Origin: Rhizobiaceae bacterium
GTDB lineage: Bacteria > Pseudomonadota > Alphaproteobacteria > Rhizobiales > Rhizobiaceae
Assembly: GCA_905339215.1 (NCBI GenBank)
Contig: CAJPFN010000025.1
Coordinates: forward strand, 1 to 64,000
DNA: 64,000 bases
Reading direction: 5' to 3'
A model generated the notes under the pieces. The model had not been told where the DNA came from and ran no database searches. It saw nothing but the letters and a program-made list of their open reading frames with translations. The translations under genes and the position numbers were made by a program. Of this stretch, positions 37,929-47,891 are shown piece after piece (the first letter of the stretch is position 1; each line of letters begins with the position of its first letter).

Positions 37929-40900
37929 TTATGGCGTTTCGGCTGTCTCGATCTCGATCTCGCTGCCGGCGTGCAGCGCGTCGATAAGGATCGCGTCGAC
38001 CGGGCTTCCGTCGACGGTAGTTATTCTGCGTCCGCCTCTGCCGCGATGCACAACCAGGCGTACGGTCTTTCCGTCGAGACGCAGCGTGGCCGAATATCCC
38101 GGCCAGGCGGAGGGAAGTGCGGGGGTGACGATCAGGCGATCGCCCTCGCGCCGTATGCCGAGGATGCCTTCCACGCCGGCGCGGAAAAGCCAGCCGGCCG
38201 ATCCCGTATACCAGGTCCAACCGCCAAGCCCGGCCTTGTCGCCGACCGAATAGACATCTGCAGCGGCGACGTAGGGCTCGACGCGATAGGTTTCGGCCGC
38301 CTTCTCGTCGGTCGCGTGAGTGACCGGGTTGAGCATGTCGAACAGGCGGAAAGCCTCGTCGGCGCGCCCCATGCGGGCGAGCGCGATGACCATCCATGTT
38401 GCGGCGTGCGTGTACTGGCCGCCGTTCTCGCGCACTCCCGGCGGATAGGCGCCGATGTAGCCCGGATCGCGCTCTCCGGTCGAGAAGGGCGGCGAGAACA
38501 GCCGGACGATGCGGAGGGCTGGATCGACCAGTTCGGCAATCGCCGAATCGAGCGCCGTGCGCGAACGCGCCGGATCGCCGTGATCGGAGAGCACGCTCCA
38601 TGACTGCGGCAGGGAATCGATCATGCATTCGGCGGAGGATCGCGACCCGAGCGGCGTGCCGTCGTCGTAGGTAGCGCGCCGGTACCATTGGCCGTCCCAT
38701 GCGCTCGACTCGATGGCGATCTTCAGCGTGCGTTCGCGTTCGCGCCAGCGGGCGGTCCGCGCCTCGTCGCCCCGCGCCTCGGCATGGAGCAGGAAATCGG
38801 CGAGTGTCCGCAGGAGGAACCAGGCGAGCCACACACTTTCGCCCTGTCCGCCGGCACCGACGCGGTTCATGCCGTCGTTCCAGTCGCCGCCGAGGATCAG
38901 CGGTAGGCCGTTCGGTCCGGTGCGGGAAACCGCGAGGTCGAGCGCGCGTGCGCAGTGCTCGTAGAGGCTGCCGGAGTGAGCCGATATGTCGGGCACGAAA
39001 TAGGCGTCATGGTCGCCGGGCGCGAGGGCCGGGCCTTCGATGAACGGGACCTGTTCGTCGAGAATGGCGCGATCGCCGGTCGAGCGGACGTAGTCGTGGG
39101 CGCAGAAGGCCAGCCACACGACGTCGTCGGAGATTGCCGTGCGCACGCCGGCGCCCGTCTTCGGCAGCCACCAGTGCTGGACGTCGCCCTCCGCGAACTG
39201 CCTCGCGGCCGCGTCGAGGATGCGGGCCCGCGCCAGCGACGAATCGTGGAGCATCAGTGCCAGCGCGTCCTGAAGCTGGTCGCGGAAGCCGAAGGCGCCG
39301 CTCGCCTGGTAGAATGCCGAGCGGGCGCGAATGCGGCAGGCGAGGCTCTGATAGGGTAGCCAGCGGTTCAGCATGGCGTTCATCGCCGCATCCGGCGTCT
39401 CGACCTGGACCGCGCCGAGGAATTCGTCCCAGGCGCGGGCATTGGCATCAAGTCGGGTGTCGAAATCGATCGCCCGATGCCGCGAAACGAGCGCCGACGC
39501 CTCCTCGGGCGAGGCGGCGTCACCGAGAAGGAACTGCACCCGGGTCTCGCCGCCCGCCGGGACGGTGACATCGCAGGCAATCGCTGCGCACGGGTCACGG
39601 CCGGCCTCGACGGTGCCCGACAGGGAAGCGCCGGACAGCGCCGCCGTCGGCCACTCGACGGAGCCGCCGCGGCCGAGGAATTCAGCGCGGTCGGCGGTAA
39701 ACGACTGGAGCGGTGAGTCGGCGGCGAGGAAGGCGGTACGTTCGCCGAAGTCGAGGCTGTAGGGATTGCGGGCGGTGAGCGCGCCGGTCGCCTTGTCTTG
39801 GCCAGGCACGATCGTCGGGGCGGTGCGGGCGCGGTTCGTACCGAGAACCCACTCGGCATAGGCGTAGACCCGAAGCCGCACGGCTTGTTTGCCGTCATTG
39901 CGCAGCGTCAGCCGTGAAATCTTAACCGGATCGGCCGGATCGGCCAGTTGGGAGAGTTCGGCCGTGAGCCCGCTGCGTTTCGTCGAGAAAGTGCTGAATC
40001 CCTGGCCGTGGCGCGCCTCGTAGACCTGCGACGAATCGCGGGCGACGGCGGCGATCGGCGAGAAAAGGGCGCCGGTGTCGAGATCGCGGAGGTAGATCGC
40101 CTCGCCGGGCCTGTTGGCAACCGGATCGTTGCTCCAGGGCGTCAGCTGGAAGTCGCGGCTGTTGCGGCTCCAGGTGAACGATGCGCCCTCGGCAGAGCTG
40201 TGAAAGCCGAACTCGGCATTGGCGACGACGTTGATCCACGGATGCGGCGTCATGCGGTCGCCGGCGAGGCGCACCACGTAGTCGCGGCCCTCGCGGTCGA
40301 AACCGCCAAAGCCGTTCCACTCGGCGAGGCCGGCGCCGTCCGCAGGCTTGTCCACGTGCGGGCGATGGCCGTCGGACACGGGGGGAGAGGCCGGGCGCTC
40401 GGCGAGTGCCGCGCGTTCGGCAGCCTCGGCGCGCTCGATCTGGTCGGCGATCGGCCCATTGCGGGTATGGAAAATGACTCGGGCGACTCCGAGAAGCGTG
40501 CGATAGGACGCCTCGTCCATGAGATCGCGGCGGACGGCGAAGATATGCTGGCGCGGTCCGAGTTCGCGACCGCGCAGGCGGCTGTTCTCGCACAGGGCTT
40601 CAATCGCCTGTTGCAGGTCCTGGACGTAGGACGAAGCCTGTTCGTTGACGATGACGAGGTCCGCGACCACGCCGCGGGCGCGCAGATATTCCTGTACGCG
40701 CAGCGCCGAAGCGACGATCTCCAGGTCGGCCACGTCGCCGATGCGCAGCGCGAAGATCGGATGGTCGCCTGAAATACTTGTAGGCCAGAGGGCGGACTGG
40801 CGGCCGAGACCGGATGCAATCGCCTCGGCCGGCGCGCGTACGGCCTTGTCGGGATGGATCAGATATCGCGCCAGCTTCTGCACACCGGCCGCGTCGGCGA

Positions 40901-43900
40901 GATTGAGACCGAGATAGCGCACCTGGACCTGCGAGCGGGTCCAGGCAAGCATCGCTTGGCGCTGGAAGCTGTCGGGATAGTCAAAGCGGGCGACGAGTTC
41001 CTCTACTTCGGCCCGCGTCGGCGCCACCAGCGTCCAGAAGGTCAGCGAGACCTTCTTGCCAGCCGGCACGCGGACCCGGCAGCGCAATGCCATGACCGGA
41101 TCGAGCACGCAGCCGGCGGCGCCGGAGAACCGCGTGTTGGGATCGAATGCCGCCGCGTCGCCAAGCGTGCGGCCCCTGCCGATGAAGGCGCGACGGTCCG
41201 TCTCCGCTTCGGTTCCCCGGGTCAAGGATGCGCCGCCATTGACGAAATGGGCGAGTGCGGTCCCCGGCTCGTCGGGCGAGCGCTTGCGCCGCCACGCAAA
41301 GATCGTGCTGTTGTGCCGGGCGATCTCGGTTTCGATGAACATCTTGGAAAAAGCCGGGTGGGCGCTGTCGGTGGCCTCGGTCGCGAGTGCGATCTCGGCA
41401 AACGACGTGACGTCGAGATGGCGGTCCTCGCTTCCGTCGTTGATCAGCGTGAGGCGTCGTCCTTCGCCGTGGCCCTCGTCGGCTACGATCACCTCCACCT
41501 CAGAGCGCAGGCTGCCGACCACCTTGAAGAAATGCGCCTTGTCGTCTGCAAAAATGGCCTGCGCGACCTCGCCGGGAGCGGCCTTTGGCGCCGCTGTCGC
41601 CGACCACCACCTCCCGGTCTCCGTGTCGGTGAGGAATAGGAAGGTGCCGGAGCGGTCTTCCGCGAGATCCGGCTGCCAGCGCGTCACGGAGATATCGTCG
41701 ATGCGGCTGTATCCTGAACCGGTCGCCGAAACCATCACCGAGTAACGGCCGTTGCTGAGCACGTTGACCGCGGGCGGTGCGGCGGCCGGATCGTCGATGA
41801 CGCGATTGTCGGGGTGGTCGTCCTTCGGTGCGGAAAGGGCGACGACGGCGGTTTCGGAGCCGACGAAAGTGATGGGAATGTCGCGCGGCGCCTTCTCCTG
41901 GAGCAGCAATTCGGCCGCCTCGATCACCGGATCGCTATGGAAGCGGTCGCGCATGCGGCCCTCGAAGACGACGTTGGCGACGGCGACGATCGACATGCCC
42001 TGGTGATGGGCCATGTAGTTGCGCACGACGGCGTGATGCTGGCCTTCGGGGACGCGCTGAGGGGTGAAGTCGATAGCGTCATGGTAGCCATATCGGCCTA
42101 GCGCGCCAATGGCTTCCAGCCGTTCGAGGTTTTCCACCGACTGGCGCGGGAGGTATTGCGAGGCGAGCATCGTGGCGTAGGGTGCGACTACCGTGTTCAG
42201 CGCCAGGCCGCGTTTCAGACCAAGGCCGGGTACGCCAAAGTTGGTGTACTGATAGGTCATCTCCCGGTCGCGGGCGTTGTAGGCCGCTTCGGAGATTCCC
42301 CACGGGATACCCTTCGAGCGGCCGTAGGCAATCTGCTTGCGGATGACCAGCATGTTGGTCTGGTTGAGCACGCCGCCCTGCGGTTCCTTCATCACCAGCG
42401 GCGGCATCAGATACTCGAACATCGATCCCGACCACGAGACCAGGGCTCCGCGAAAGCCGATCTCGACGATCGGCCGGCCGAGACGGAACCAGTGTTCGGT
42501 CGACACGTCGCCCTTGGCGATGGCGAACAAGCTGGTCAGCCTCGCCTCGGATGCGAGCAGATCGTAGCAGCTCTCATCGAGTTGGTGATCGTCGATGCGG
42601 TAACCGATCGACAGCAGCTTGCGATCCCGGCGTATCAGGAAACCAAAGTCGGCCTGGAAGGCGAACAGGCGGGCGCGGCGATGAACGTCGCGCAGTTTCG
42701 CCCGGAGCGTCTCCACGCCGCGCTCGTCGATGTGGGCGTCGCTGACATGGGCTTCGCAAGTCGCCTCGAGTTTTCCGGCCCAGAGCAGAAGGTCCTCGCT
42801 TGCGGGCGATCCGATCTCGGCATTGATGGCCGAGGCGAGTTTGCGGATATCGCCGGATAGCACGGCAAGATTGATGGTCCGGATGGCGGCCGTTTCGGGC
42901 TCGTTGCGCACGATATCGACGGCCCGGCGCATACCGGCGACGCGGTCGGCAAGGCGGTGGCGGAGGGGCCGGATCTGGCGCCGGTCGTCCGGAAGGGCGT
43001 CGAGCGTCTCCTCCAGGATGCCGACCGCATCCAGGATGCCGTGGAAGTCCCCCTGGAGATAGGCGGCCGGCGCCATCGCCCATTCGTTACAGGCGGCCGA
43101 TACGGCGACGAGGTGACCGGCGAGGTTGCCGCTGTCGACGCTCGAAATGTAGCGCGGGTGGAGCGGTTCGAGCGAGCGCGTGTCGTACCAGTTGTAGAGG
43201 TGGCCGCGGTGCCTTTCCATTTTTTCGATGGTGGCGAGCGTTTGTTCCAGGCGCTCGATCGCCTGGGCAAGGCTGATCCAGCCGAAGTCCCGCGCCGACA
43301 CGATCGACAGCATGTAGACACCGATGTTGGTCGGCGATGTGCGTGGCGCGACGATCGGGTCGGGCATTTCCTGGAAGTTGTCGGGGGGCAACCAATTGTG
43401 TTCGGGGCTGACGAAGGTTTCGAAGAAAAGCCAGGTACGGCGGGCGGCGCTACGCAGCTTGCGGCTATCGCTGGCGGAGACGTGCAGGCGGTCCTCGGTC
43501 TCCGCCGACAGGCTGACGAACCAGGCGAATGCCGGCGAGCCGGCCCAGAACACCGCGACGATGAAGGCGACGAAGGCACCGGTCGAATCCGCGACAATCG
43601 GAAGGGCCAGCCCGGCCGCAGCGAGGGGCAACGCTCCCCACATCATTCCATAGTAGGAGGCCAGAGTGTTCGCGCCGTGCTTCTGCGCTTGCGAGGCAGT
43701 CCGCCATTCGAGCAGGTTTCTACGGCTGACGAGAAGGCGGTGCAGCGTGCGGACGATGGCGTCGGCCATCATCCAGGCGGTGTGCCCCATTAGGACGAGG
43801 CGCAACGCCACTTGCGCGGATCCTTGCGCGATGTCGCGAAGGAGCGCGCTGAGCCGCGCCCGTGGCGTTGTCTCGCGTGAATCGGGGATCAACGACCGGA

Positions 43901-46451
43901 CGAGATCGAAGGTCGGCGCCATGAACAGGCTGAGGATCAGCAGCGCCTGCCACTGCGCCGCGAGGGTGAATGGCAGCAGTGTCCACCCTGCGATCGACGC
44001 CGCCGTCCAGGCGATGGGAGTCAGGGACCGCCGCAGGTTGTCGATCATCTTCCAGCGGGACAAGGCCGGCACGCCGGAGGCCGGATCGAATATGTAGCCG
44101 AGCAGTTGCCAGTCGCCGCGCACCCAGCGGTGCTGGCGGGATGCATCGACGGCGTATCGGGTCGGGTAGTCCTCGACCAGCTCGACGTCGGTGGTCAGCG
44201 CGGCGCGTGCGAAGGCTCCCTCGAGGAGATCGTGGCTGAGCACGGTGTTCTCCCGGATGCGGCCCTTCAGTGCCGCCTCCATGGCGTCGACGTGGTAGAG
44301 GCCCTTGCCGGTGAAGCTGCCTTCACCGAACACATCCTGGTAGAGGTCGGAGACGGCGAAGACGTAGGGGTCCATGCCGCGATGGACCGAGCAGATGCGT
44401 TGGAAGAACGAGGCTTCGTCGCCGGTCGTCAACGACGGCGTTACGCGCGGCTGCAGGATGCCGTAGCCGGAGACGACGCGGCGGGTCCGCGGGTCGAGCA
44501 CCGGGCGGTTCAGCGGATGGCAGAGCTTGCCGACGAGGCGCGCCACGGCGTCTCGGGTCATGCGCGTGTCGGCGTCGAGGGTCATGACATAGACGACGCT
44601 CTGCGGAAGCGGGTGGGGCGGCGGCAGGAAGGTAGTGTCGTTGTCGCCGCGCAGCAGCAGATCGAGCTCGTGTAGCTTGCCGCGCTTGCGTTCCCAACCC
44701 ATCCAGCAGCCCTGCGCCTCGTTGTACAGACGGCGCCGGTGGAGCAGGTGGAACCGGGGCGCTTCGGCGCGTGGATAGAGGGCGTTCAGGCCAGCGATGC
44801 AGGCTTGTGCGTGATCGAGGAGCTCACGGTCGGCAGGGCTCTCCTCGACCGGGCTGTCCGGCCAGTCCGACAGCAAGGCGAAATGTAGGTCCCCGTGCAT
44901 GTTGGCGAGGAAATGCACCTCCAGGTTGCGCACGCCTTCTTCGATCTCGTCGCGCGACGAGATCAGCGACGGCACCACGACGAGGGTCCGTGCCTCGGGT
45001 GGCACGCCATCCTTGAACTCGTAGCCGATCAGGCTCGTTGGCTTGAGCAGAAGCAGCACCGTCGCATTGAAGATCGACAGCATGCCCTCGAGCCCGGGCA
45101 GCGCGACAAGGACGAGAAGGACGCCGATCCCCCAGCCGGGCACCTCGGCAGCGGCGAGCACACTGGCAAGGGCAACAAGCAGGAGGCCGGCAAGGGCGAG
45201 CGGGGGAAGGACGATGCCCGCCCAGCCGGACTTGCGGAAGCTCCGGTAGAGCTTGGTCCCGAAGGATGGACGGTACTCGAGAGCTTTCTCGACCTCGCCT
45301 CGGCGGGGACCCACGAGCAGTGATCCGACGTCAAGCCCTTCCGCGGTCGCTGCGCTTTCATTCGCGGCGGCTTCAGCCATCTCGATGACGCGAAGCGCCA
45401 CGTCGTATTCGTTCTTTCCGGATCGCCGGGCAAGGTCCTCGACTGCCGTCCGGTACTGGTCGCGCGACGGGAAATCGAGGCGCGCGAAGTCGGTGCGCTC
45501 GCGGAAAAGCCGGTCGACGCGGCTGACTTTCTCGAACCAGACCGTCCAGTCGAGGTCATTCGCGATCCTGAGACCGCGAATGATGTTGCCGGTCGTCACA
45601 TTGCCGGCGGCCAACTGCTGATGCTCGCGGATGATGATCTGCTCGGCATCGCTCCCGGACGCCTCCAGTTCCCTCTCCAGCCAGGCGAGCGCGGTGCCGG
45701 CGCTGAGCGACCCGTCGCGGAGGCGGTGAAGGAGCTGAGTGGCGAAGGTGGTGTCCCGCGCGTGCTGGGCAAATCCCGATAGCAGCGCGGCCGGTCCACC
45801 CTCCCACGTCGTCGTCGAAAGCAGCCGGTCAGCGAGTCTGTTGGCAATGCGCCGCATCTCCCGGGCGCGATCGACCCGCAGAGCCAGTCGGCGGAGATTC
45901 TCGACGAGCACGAAACGTACGAGTGGCGGCAAAGCCCAGATCTCGCCGATCTTCAGCGGCTCTACGGCCTGGAAGCCTTCGATGATCGCCTCTAGACCTG
46001 AGGCGGACACGGCGCTGTCGGTGTGGGCGACATACAGCCAAGCGAGCGCGAGTGCCCGCGGCACGCGGACGCCCTTCTCGATTTCGATTGTCGGCAACTG
46101 ACGGTAGAAGCGCTTAGGCAGGTCGCGGCGGATCTGGTAGGCGGCTTCCTCGACCATGAAGTGGTTGTCGAGGAGCCATTGTGCTGCCGGGGTTATGGTC
46201 TCGCCGCGGAGCTGGGCCTCGTTGGTGGCGTGGTAGACGGCGAGAATCTTCTCGCCGTTCTCGCGGATGCGGCGGGAAATGTCGAAGGCCTTGAGTCCGT
46301 CGATGCGGCGTAGCTCTCCACGCGCCAGGGATTCGCCCAGCCTGTGCAGCATCTCGTCATGGAGGAACGCGGCGCGGATCGGGGCGTCGGCCTTCGCCGG
46401 CAGCGGCGGAGGCGAGAGCCGGAAGCTCTCGGGGTCGGTCCGGACGTTCAT
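37929..46451 (-). CDS. ndvB: Cyclic beta-1,2-glucan synthase NdvB/ChvB
   Basis: Giant inner-membrane enzyme (2840 residues) that primes, elongates, cyclises and trims beta-1,2-glucan, important for osmoadaptation and host interaction in rhizobia, Agrobacterium and Brucella. An N-terminal region with an initiator/cyclisation part and several membrane helices (about 430-480 and 820-990) carries the glycosyltransferase motifs TLDADTRMTR (about 625) and QHRWVRGDW (about 772). The C-terminal half holds glycan-phosphorylase-like domains ending in a GH94-type domain with the catalytic Asp region GGDWNDGMN (about 2524). ATG 46451 fits; a 25-codon upstream extension is unlikely. The frame is unbroken, and the length matches characterised NdvB proteins. 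Confidence 0.97.
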   Translation of the reverse strand: MNVRTDPESFRLSPPPLPAKADAPIRAAFLHDEMLHRLGESLARGELRRIDGLKAFDISRRIRENGEKILAVYHATNEAQLRGETITPAAQWLLDNHFMVEEAAYQIRRDLPKRFYRQLPTIEIEKGVRVPRALALAWLYVAHTDSAVSASGLEAIIEGFQAVEPLKIGEIWALPPLVRFVLVENLRRLALRVDRAREMRRIANRLADRLLSTTTWEGGPAALLSGFAQHARDTTFATQLLHRLRDGSLSAGTALAWLERELEASGSDAEQIIIREHQQLAAGNVTTGNIIRGLRIANDLDWTVWFEKVSRVDRLFRERTDFARLDFPSRDQYRTAVEDLARRSGKNEYDVALRVIEMAEAAANESAATAEGLDVGSLLVGPRRGEVEKALEYRPSFGTKLYRSFRKSGWAGIVLPPLALAGLLLVALASVLAAAEVPGWGIGVLLVLVALPGLEGMLSIFNATVLLLLKPTSLIGYEFKDGVPPEARTLVVVPSLISSRDEIEEGVRNLEVHFLANMHGDLHFALLSDWPDSPVEESPADRELLDHAQACIAGLNALYPRAEAPRFHLLHRRRLYNEAQGCWMGWERKRGKLHELDLLLRGDNDTTFLPPPHPLPQSVVYVMTLDADTRMTRDAVARLVGKLCHPLNRPVLDPRTRRVVSGYGILQPRVTPSLTTGDEASFFQRICSVHRGMDPYVFAVSDLYQDVFGEGSFTGKGLYHVDAMEAALKGRIRENTVLSHDLLEGAFARAALTTDVELVEDYPTRYAVDASRQHRWVRGDWQLLGYIFDPASGVPALSRWKMIDNLRRSLTPIAWTAASIAGWTLLPFTLAAQWQALLILSLFMAPTFDLVRSLIPDSRETTPRARLSALLRDIAQGSAQVALRLVLMGHTAWMMADAIVRTLHRLLVSRRNLLEWRTASQAQKHGANTLASYYGMMWGALPLAAAGLALPIVADSTGAFVAFIVAVFWAGSPAFAWFVSLSAETEDRLHVSASDSRKLRSAARRTWLFFETFVSPEHNWLPPDNFQEMPDPIVAPRTSPTNIGVYMLSIVSARDFGWISLAQAIERLEQTLATIEKMERHRGHLYNWYDTRSLEPLHPRYISSVDSGNLAGHLVAVSAACNEWAMAPAAYLQGDFHGILDAVGILEETLDALPDDRRQIRPLRHRLADRVAGMRRAVDIVRNEPETAAIRTINLAVLSGDIRKLASAINAEIGSPASEDLLLWAGKLEATCEAHVSDAHIDERGVETLRAKLRDVHRRARLFAFQADFGFLIRRDRKLLSIGYRIDDHQLDESCYDLLASEARLTSLFAIAKGDVSTEHWFRLGRPIVEIGFRGALVSWSGSMFEYLMPPLVMKEPQGGVLNQTNMLVIRKQIAYGRSKGIPWGISEAAYNARDREMTYQYTNFGVPGLGLKRGLALNTVVAPYATMLASQYLPRQSVENLERLEAIGALGRYGYHDAIDFTPQRVPEGQHHAVVRNYMAHHQGMSIVAVANVVFEGRMRDRFHSDPVIEAAELLLQEKAPRDIPITFVGSETAVVALSAPKDDHPDNRVIDDPAAAPPAVNVLSNGRYSVMVSATGSGYSRIDDISVTRWQPDLAEDRSGTFLFLTDTETGRWWSATAAPKAAPGEVAQAIFADDKAHFFKVVGSLRSEVEVIVADEGHGEGRRLTLINDGSEDRHLDVTSFAEIALATEATDSAHPAFSKMFIETEIARHNSTIFAWRRKRSPDEPGTALAHFVNGGASLTRGTEAETDRRAFIGRGRTLGDAAAFDPNTRFSGAAGCVLDPVMALRCRVRVPAGKKVSLTFWTLVAPTRAEVEELVARFDYPDSFQRQAMLAWTRSQVQVRYLGLNLADAAGVQKLARYLIHPDKAVRAPAEAIASGLGRQSALWPTSISGDHPIFALRIGDVADLEIVASALRVQEYLRARGVVADLVIVNEQASSYVQDLQQAIEALCENSRLRGRELGPRQHIFAVRRDLMDEASYRTLLGVARVIFHTRNGPIADQIERAEAAERAALAERPASPPVSDGHRPHVDKPADGAGLAEWNGFGGFDREGRDYVVRLAGDRMTPHPWINVVANAEFGFHSSAEGASFTWSRNSRDFQLTPWSNDPVANRPGEAIYLRDLDTGALFSPIAAVARDSSQVYEARHGQGFSTFSTKRSGLTAELSQLADPADPVKISRLTLRNDGKQAVRLRVYAYAEWVLGTNRARTAPTIVPGQDKATGALTARNPYSLDFGERTAFLAADSPLQSFTADRAEFLGRGGSVEWPTAALSGASLSGTVEAGRDPCAAIACDVTVPAGGETRVQFLLGDAASPEEASALVSRHRAIDFDTRLDANARAWDEFLGAVQVETPDAAMNAMLNRWLPYQSLACRIRARSAFYQASGAFGFRDQLQDALALMLHDSSLARARILDAAARQFAEGDVQHWWLPKTGAGVRTAISDDVVWLAFCAHDYVRSTGDRAILDEQVPFIEGPALAPGDHDAYFVPDISAHSGSLYEHCARALDLAVSRTGPNGLPLILGGDWNDGMNRVGAGGQGESVWLAWFLLRTLADFLLHAEARGDEARTARWRERERTLKIAIESSAWDGQWYRRATYDDGTPLGSRSSAECMIDSLPQSWSVLSDHGDPARSRTALDSAIAELVDPALRIVRLFSPPFSTGERDPGYIGAYPPGVRENGGQYTHAATWMVIALARMGRADEAFRLFDMLNPVTHATDEKAAETYRVEPYVAAADVYSVGDKAGLGGWTWYTGSAGWLFRAGVEGILGIRREGDRLIVTPALPSAWPGYSATLRLDGKTVRLVVHRGRGGRRITTVDGSPVDAILIDALHAGSEIEIETAETP

Positions 46452-46596
46452 CGATACAATCCGTGCATGCAAAAGGGGTGCTGCGCCGGCGCCGGCGCTG
46501 CAATTTGTTGAAATGGATGAACCCACAATCCGGTTGCGCGGTCTTGGCCGTCCGAATGTTGTTTTTTTTGGGGCAGGCCGCAGGCCCGGGCGACCT

Positions 46597-47106
46597 TTAT
46601 CGGTTCTCTGCGTCGCGATCGGTCAGGCGGATATGACAGCAGCCGCTGCCGTGAGCGGGCGTCCACGTGGTGTTCTCGAAGCGCACGCCGGTTGCCTCGA
46701 ACAGCCCGCGGTCGAAGGCGCCAGCGATTCGGCACAGCACGGCGAGCCTGTCGTCGCTGACGCCCGCGTCGGTCCAGGCGTCCTTCAGCGGGCAGCGCTG
46801 TACGCGGAAACCGATACTCTGCGCCTGCCGCTCCACCTCCGTCGGATACATGCGTCCGCCGTCCGGGCTGATGGCGAGGAAGGCTTCGCCGATGGCGCGG
46901 GCGTCGTTGGGGCCGAAGGCGGCGAACGCAGCCGCCGCGACCTCGCGCCCGCGTTTTTGGATCGCTGCGGCAAGGATCGTCTCGGCCTTCGCTTCGCCGA
47001 GCTCGGCGGCGAGTTCCTCGAACAGCAGGCGGTAGAGATCGGCCCTGTTGCGGAACGCGGACTCGAGTTCACGAGCGAGCGTTTCGATACGCCTCTCGTC
47101 GTTCAT
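46597..47106 (-). CDS. L-2-amino-thiazoline-4-carboxylic acid hydrolase family protein
   Basis: The 169-residue protein resembles the ATC hydrolase family, known from conversion of 2-amino-thiazoline-4-carboxylate to cysteine through N-carbamoyl-cysteine in Pseudomonas. Seen features are an alpha-helical N-terminus and conserved cysteines Cys105 and Cys125, with the C-terminal HGSGCCHIRLT segment (Cys156, Cys157, His158). The ATG overlaps the stop of the ABC ATPase gene (ATGA), so it is made with the peptide-type transporter. Its substrate may not be ATC itself; related members are found beside many transporters. This gene ends the operon; ndvB starts 145 bases later. Confidence 0.72.
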   Translation of the reverse strand: MNDERRIETLARELESAFRNRADLYRLLFEELAAELGEAKAETILAAAIQKRGREVAAAAFAAFGPNDARAIGEAFLAISPDGGRMYPTEVERQAQSIGFRVQRCPLKDAWTDAGVSDDRLAVLCRIAGAFDRGLFEATGVRFENTTWTPAHGSGCCHIRLTDRDAENR

Positions 47107-47891
47107 GAGGCCTCCGATCGCGCCGGCAGGCGCGGTTGCGCGGCGACGAGAGCCTGGGCCGTCGCCGATTGCGGTTTCTCCACCACCGCGCGCACCGGAC
47201 CGGTCTCAACGACCGCGCCGCAGTCCATCACCGCGACGCGGTGTGCAATCAGGCGCACGGCGGCGAGGTCGTGGGTAACGAAAAGATAGGCGATGCCGTG
47301 CGACTTCTGCAGATCCGCGAGCAGGGCCAGCGTGCGTCGCCGGGTCGAGACGTCAAGGGCCGAAACCGCCTCGTCGAGCACGACGAGCTTTGGCGCCGGC
47401 GCCAGCGCCCGGGCGATCGCCACGCGCTGGCGTTGCCCACCCGACAGGTCGTGCAGCGGCCGCTCGGCGAAAGCGGCGGGAAGATCGACGGTCTCCAGAA
47501 GCCGGGCGATTGCGGCCGGCCGCCCGGCGCGGGTGGCGATCCGGTGGATGCGCAGTGGATCGGCAAGCACGCGCCCAACCGTGGCGCGCGGGTTGAAGGC
47601 GGCGTGCGGGTCCTGGAATACCATCTGCAGCCGCGCCCGCGCGGCGCGAAGGGCGGCTCCGCGCAACGAAAGCAGGTCGAGGCCGTCGAAGCAGACGCTG
47701 CCCGCATCGGGCTCGATCAGGCGCAGGATGAGCCGGGCGAGCGTCGACTTGCCACTGCCCGACGGGCCGATCAGCGCCAGCGTTTCGCCGGCGTGCACGT
47801 CGAGCGATACGCCGGCGACGGCGTCGATCGTGATATCGCCGCGGCGGAAGCGCTTGCTCAGACCCGCAACGCGCAGGAGTGGCTCGCTCAC
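47103..47891 (-). CDS. Peptide-type ABC transporter ATP-binding protein (DppF/OppF-like)
   Basis: Second ATPase of a family-5 (dipeptide/oligopeptide/nickel type) importer. The 262-residue protein has Walker A GPSGSGKST (42-50), Q-loop VFQDPHAAFNP, signature LSGGQRQRVAIARAL and Walker B KLVVLDEAVSALD. It lacks the long C-terminal extension with cysteines that OppF/DppF often has. The start is GTG 47891, overlapping the stop of the other ATPase gene (GTGA). The stop overlaps the ATC-hydrolase-family gene. Substrate unknown. Confidence 0.9.
   Translation of the reverse strand: MSEPLLRVAGLSKRFRRGDITIDAVAGVSLDVHAGETLALIGPSGSGKSTLARLILRLIEPDAGSVCFDGLDLLSLRGAALRAARARLQMVFQDPHAAFNPRATVGRVLADPLRIHRIATRAGRPAAIARLLETVDLPAAFAERPLHDLSGGQRQRVAIARALAPAPKLVVLDEAVSALDVSTRRRTLALLADLQKSHGIAYLFVTHDLAAVRLIAHRVAVMDCGAVVETGPVRAVVEKPQSATAQALVAAQPRLPARSEAS

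Noticed and set aside
46483-46498. 16-bp GC-only palindrome upstream of ndvB
   Set aside because: Repeats of GCGCCG are expected by chance in DNA of this composition; nothing else marks it as an operator.
46559-46570. Run of eight T on the plus strand, considered as a terminator
   Set aside because: No gene precedes it on the plus strand, no stem lies before it, and it sits in the upstream region of ndvB.
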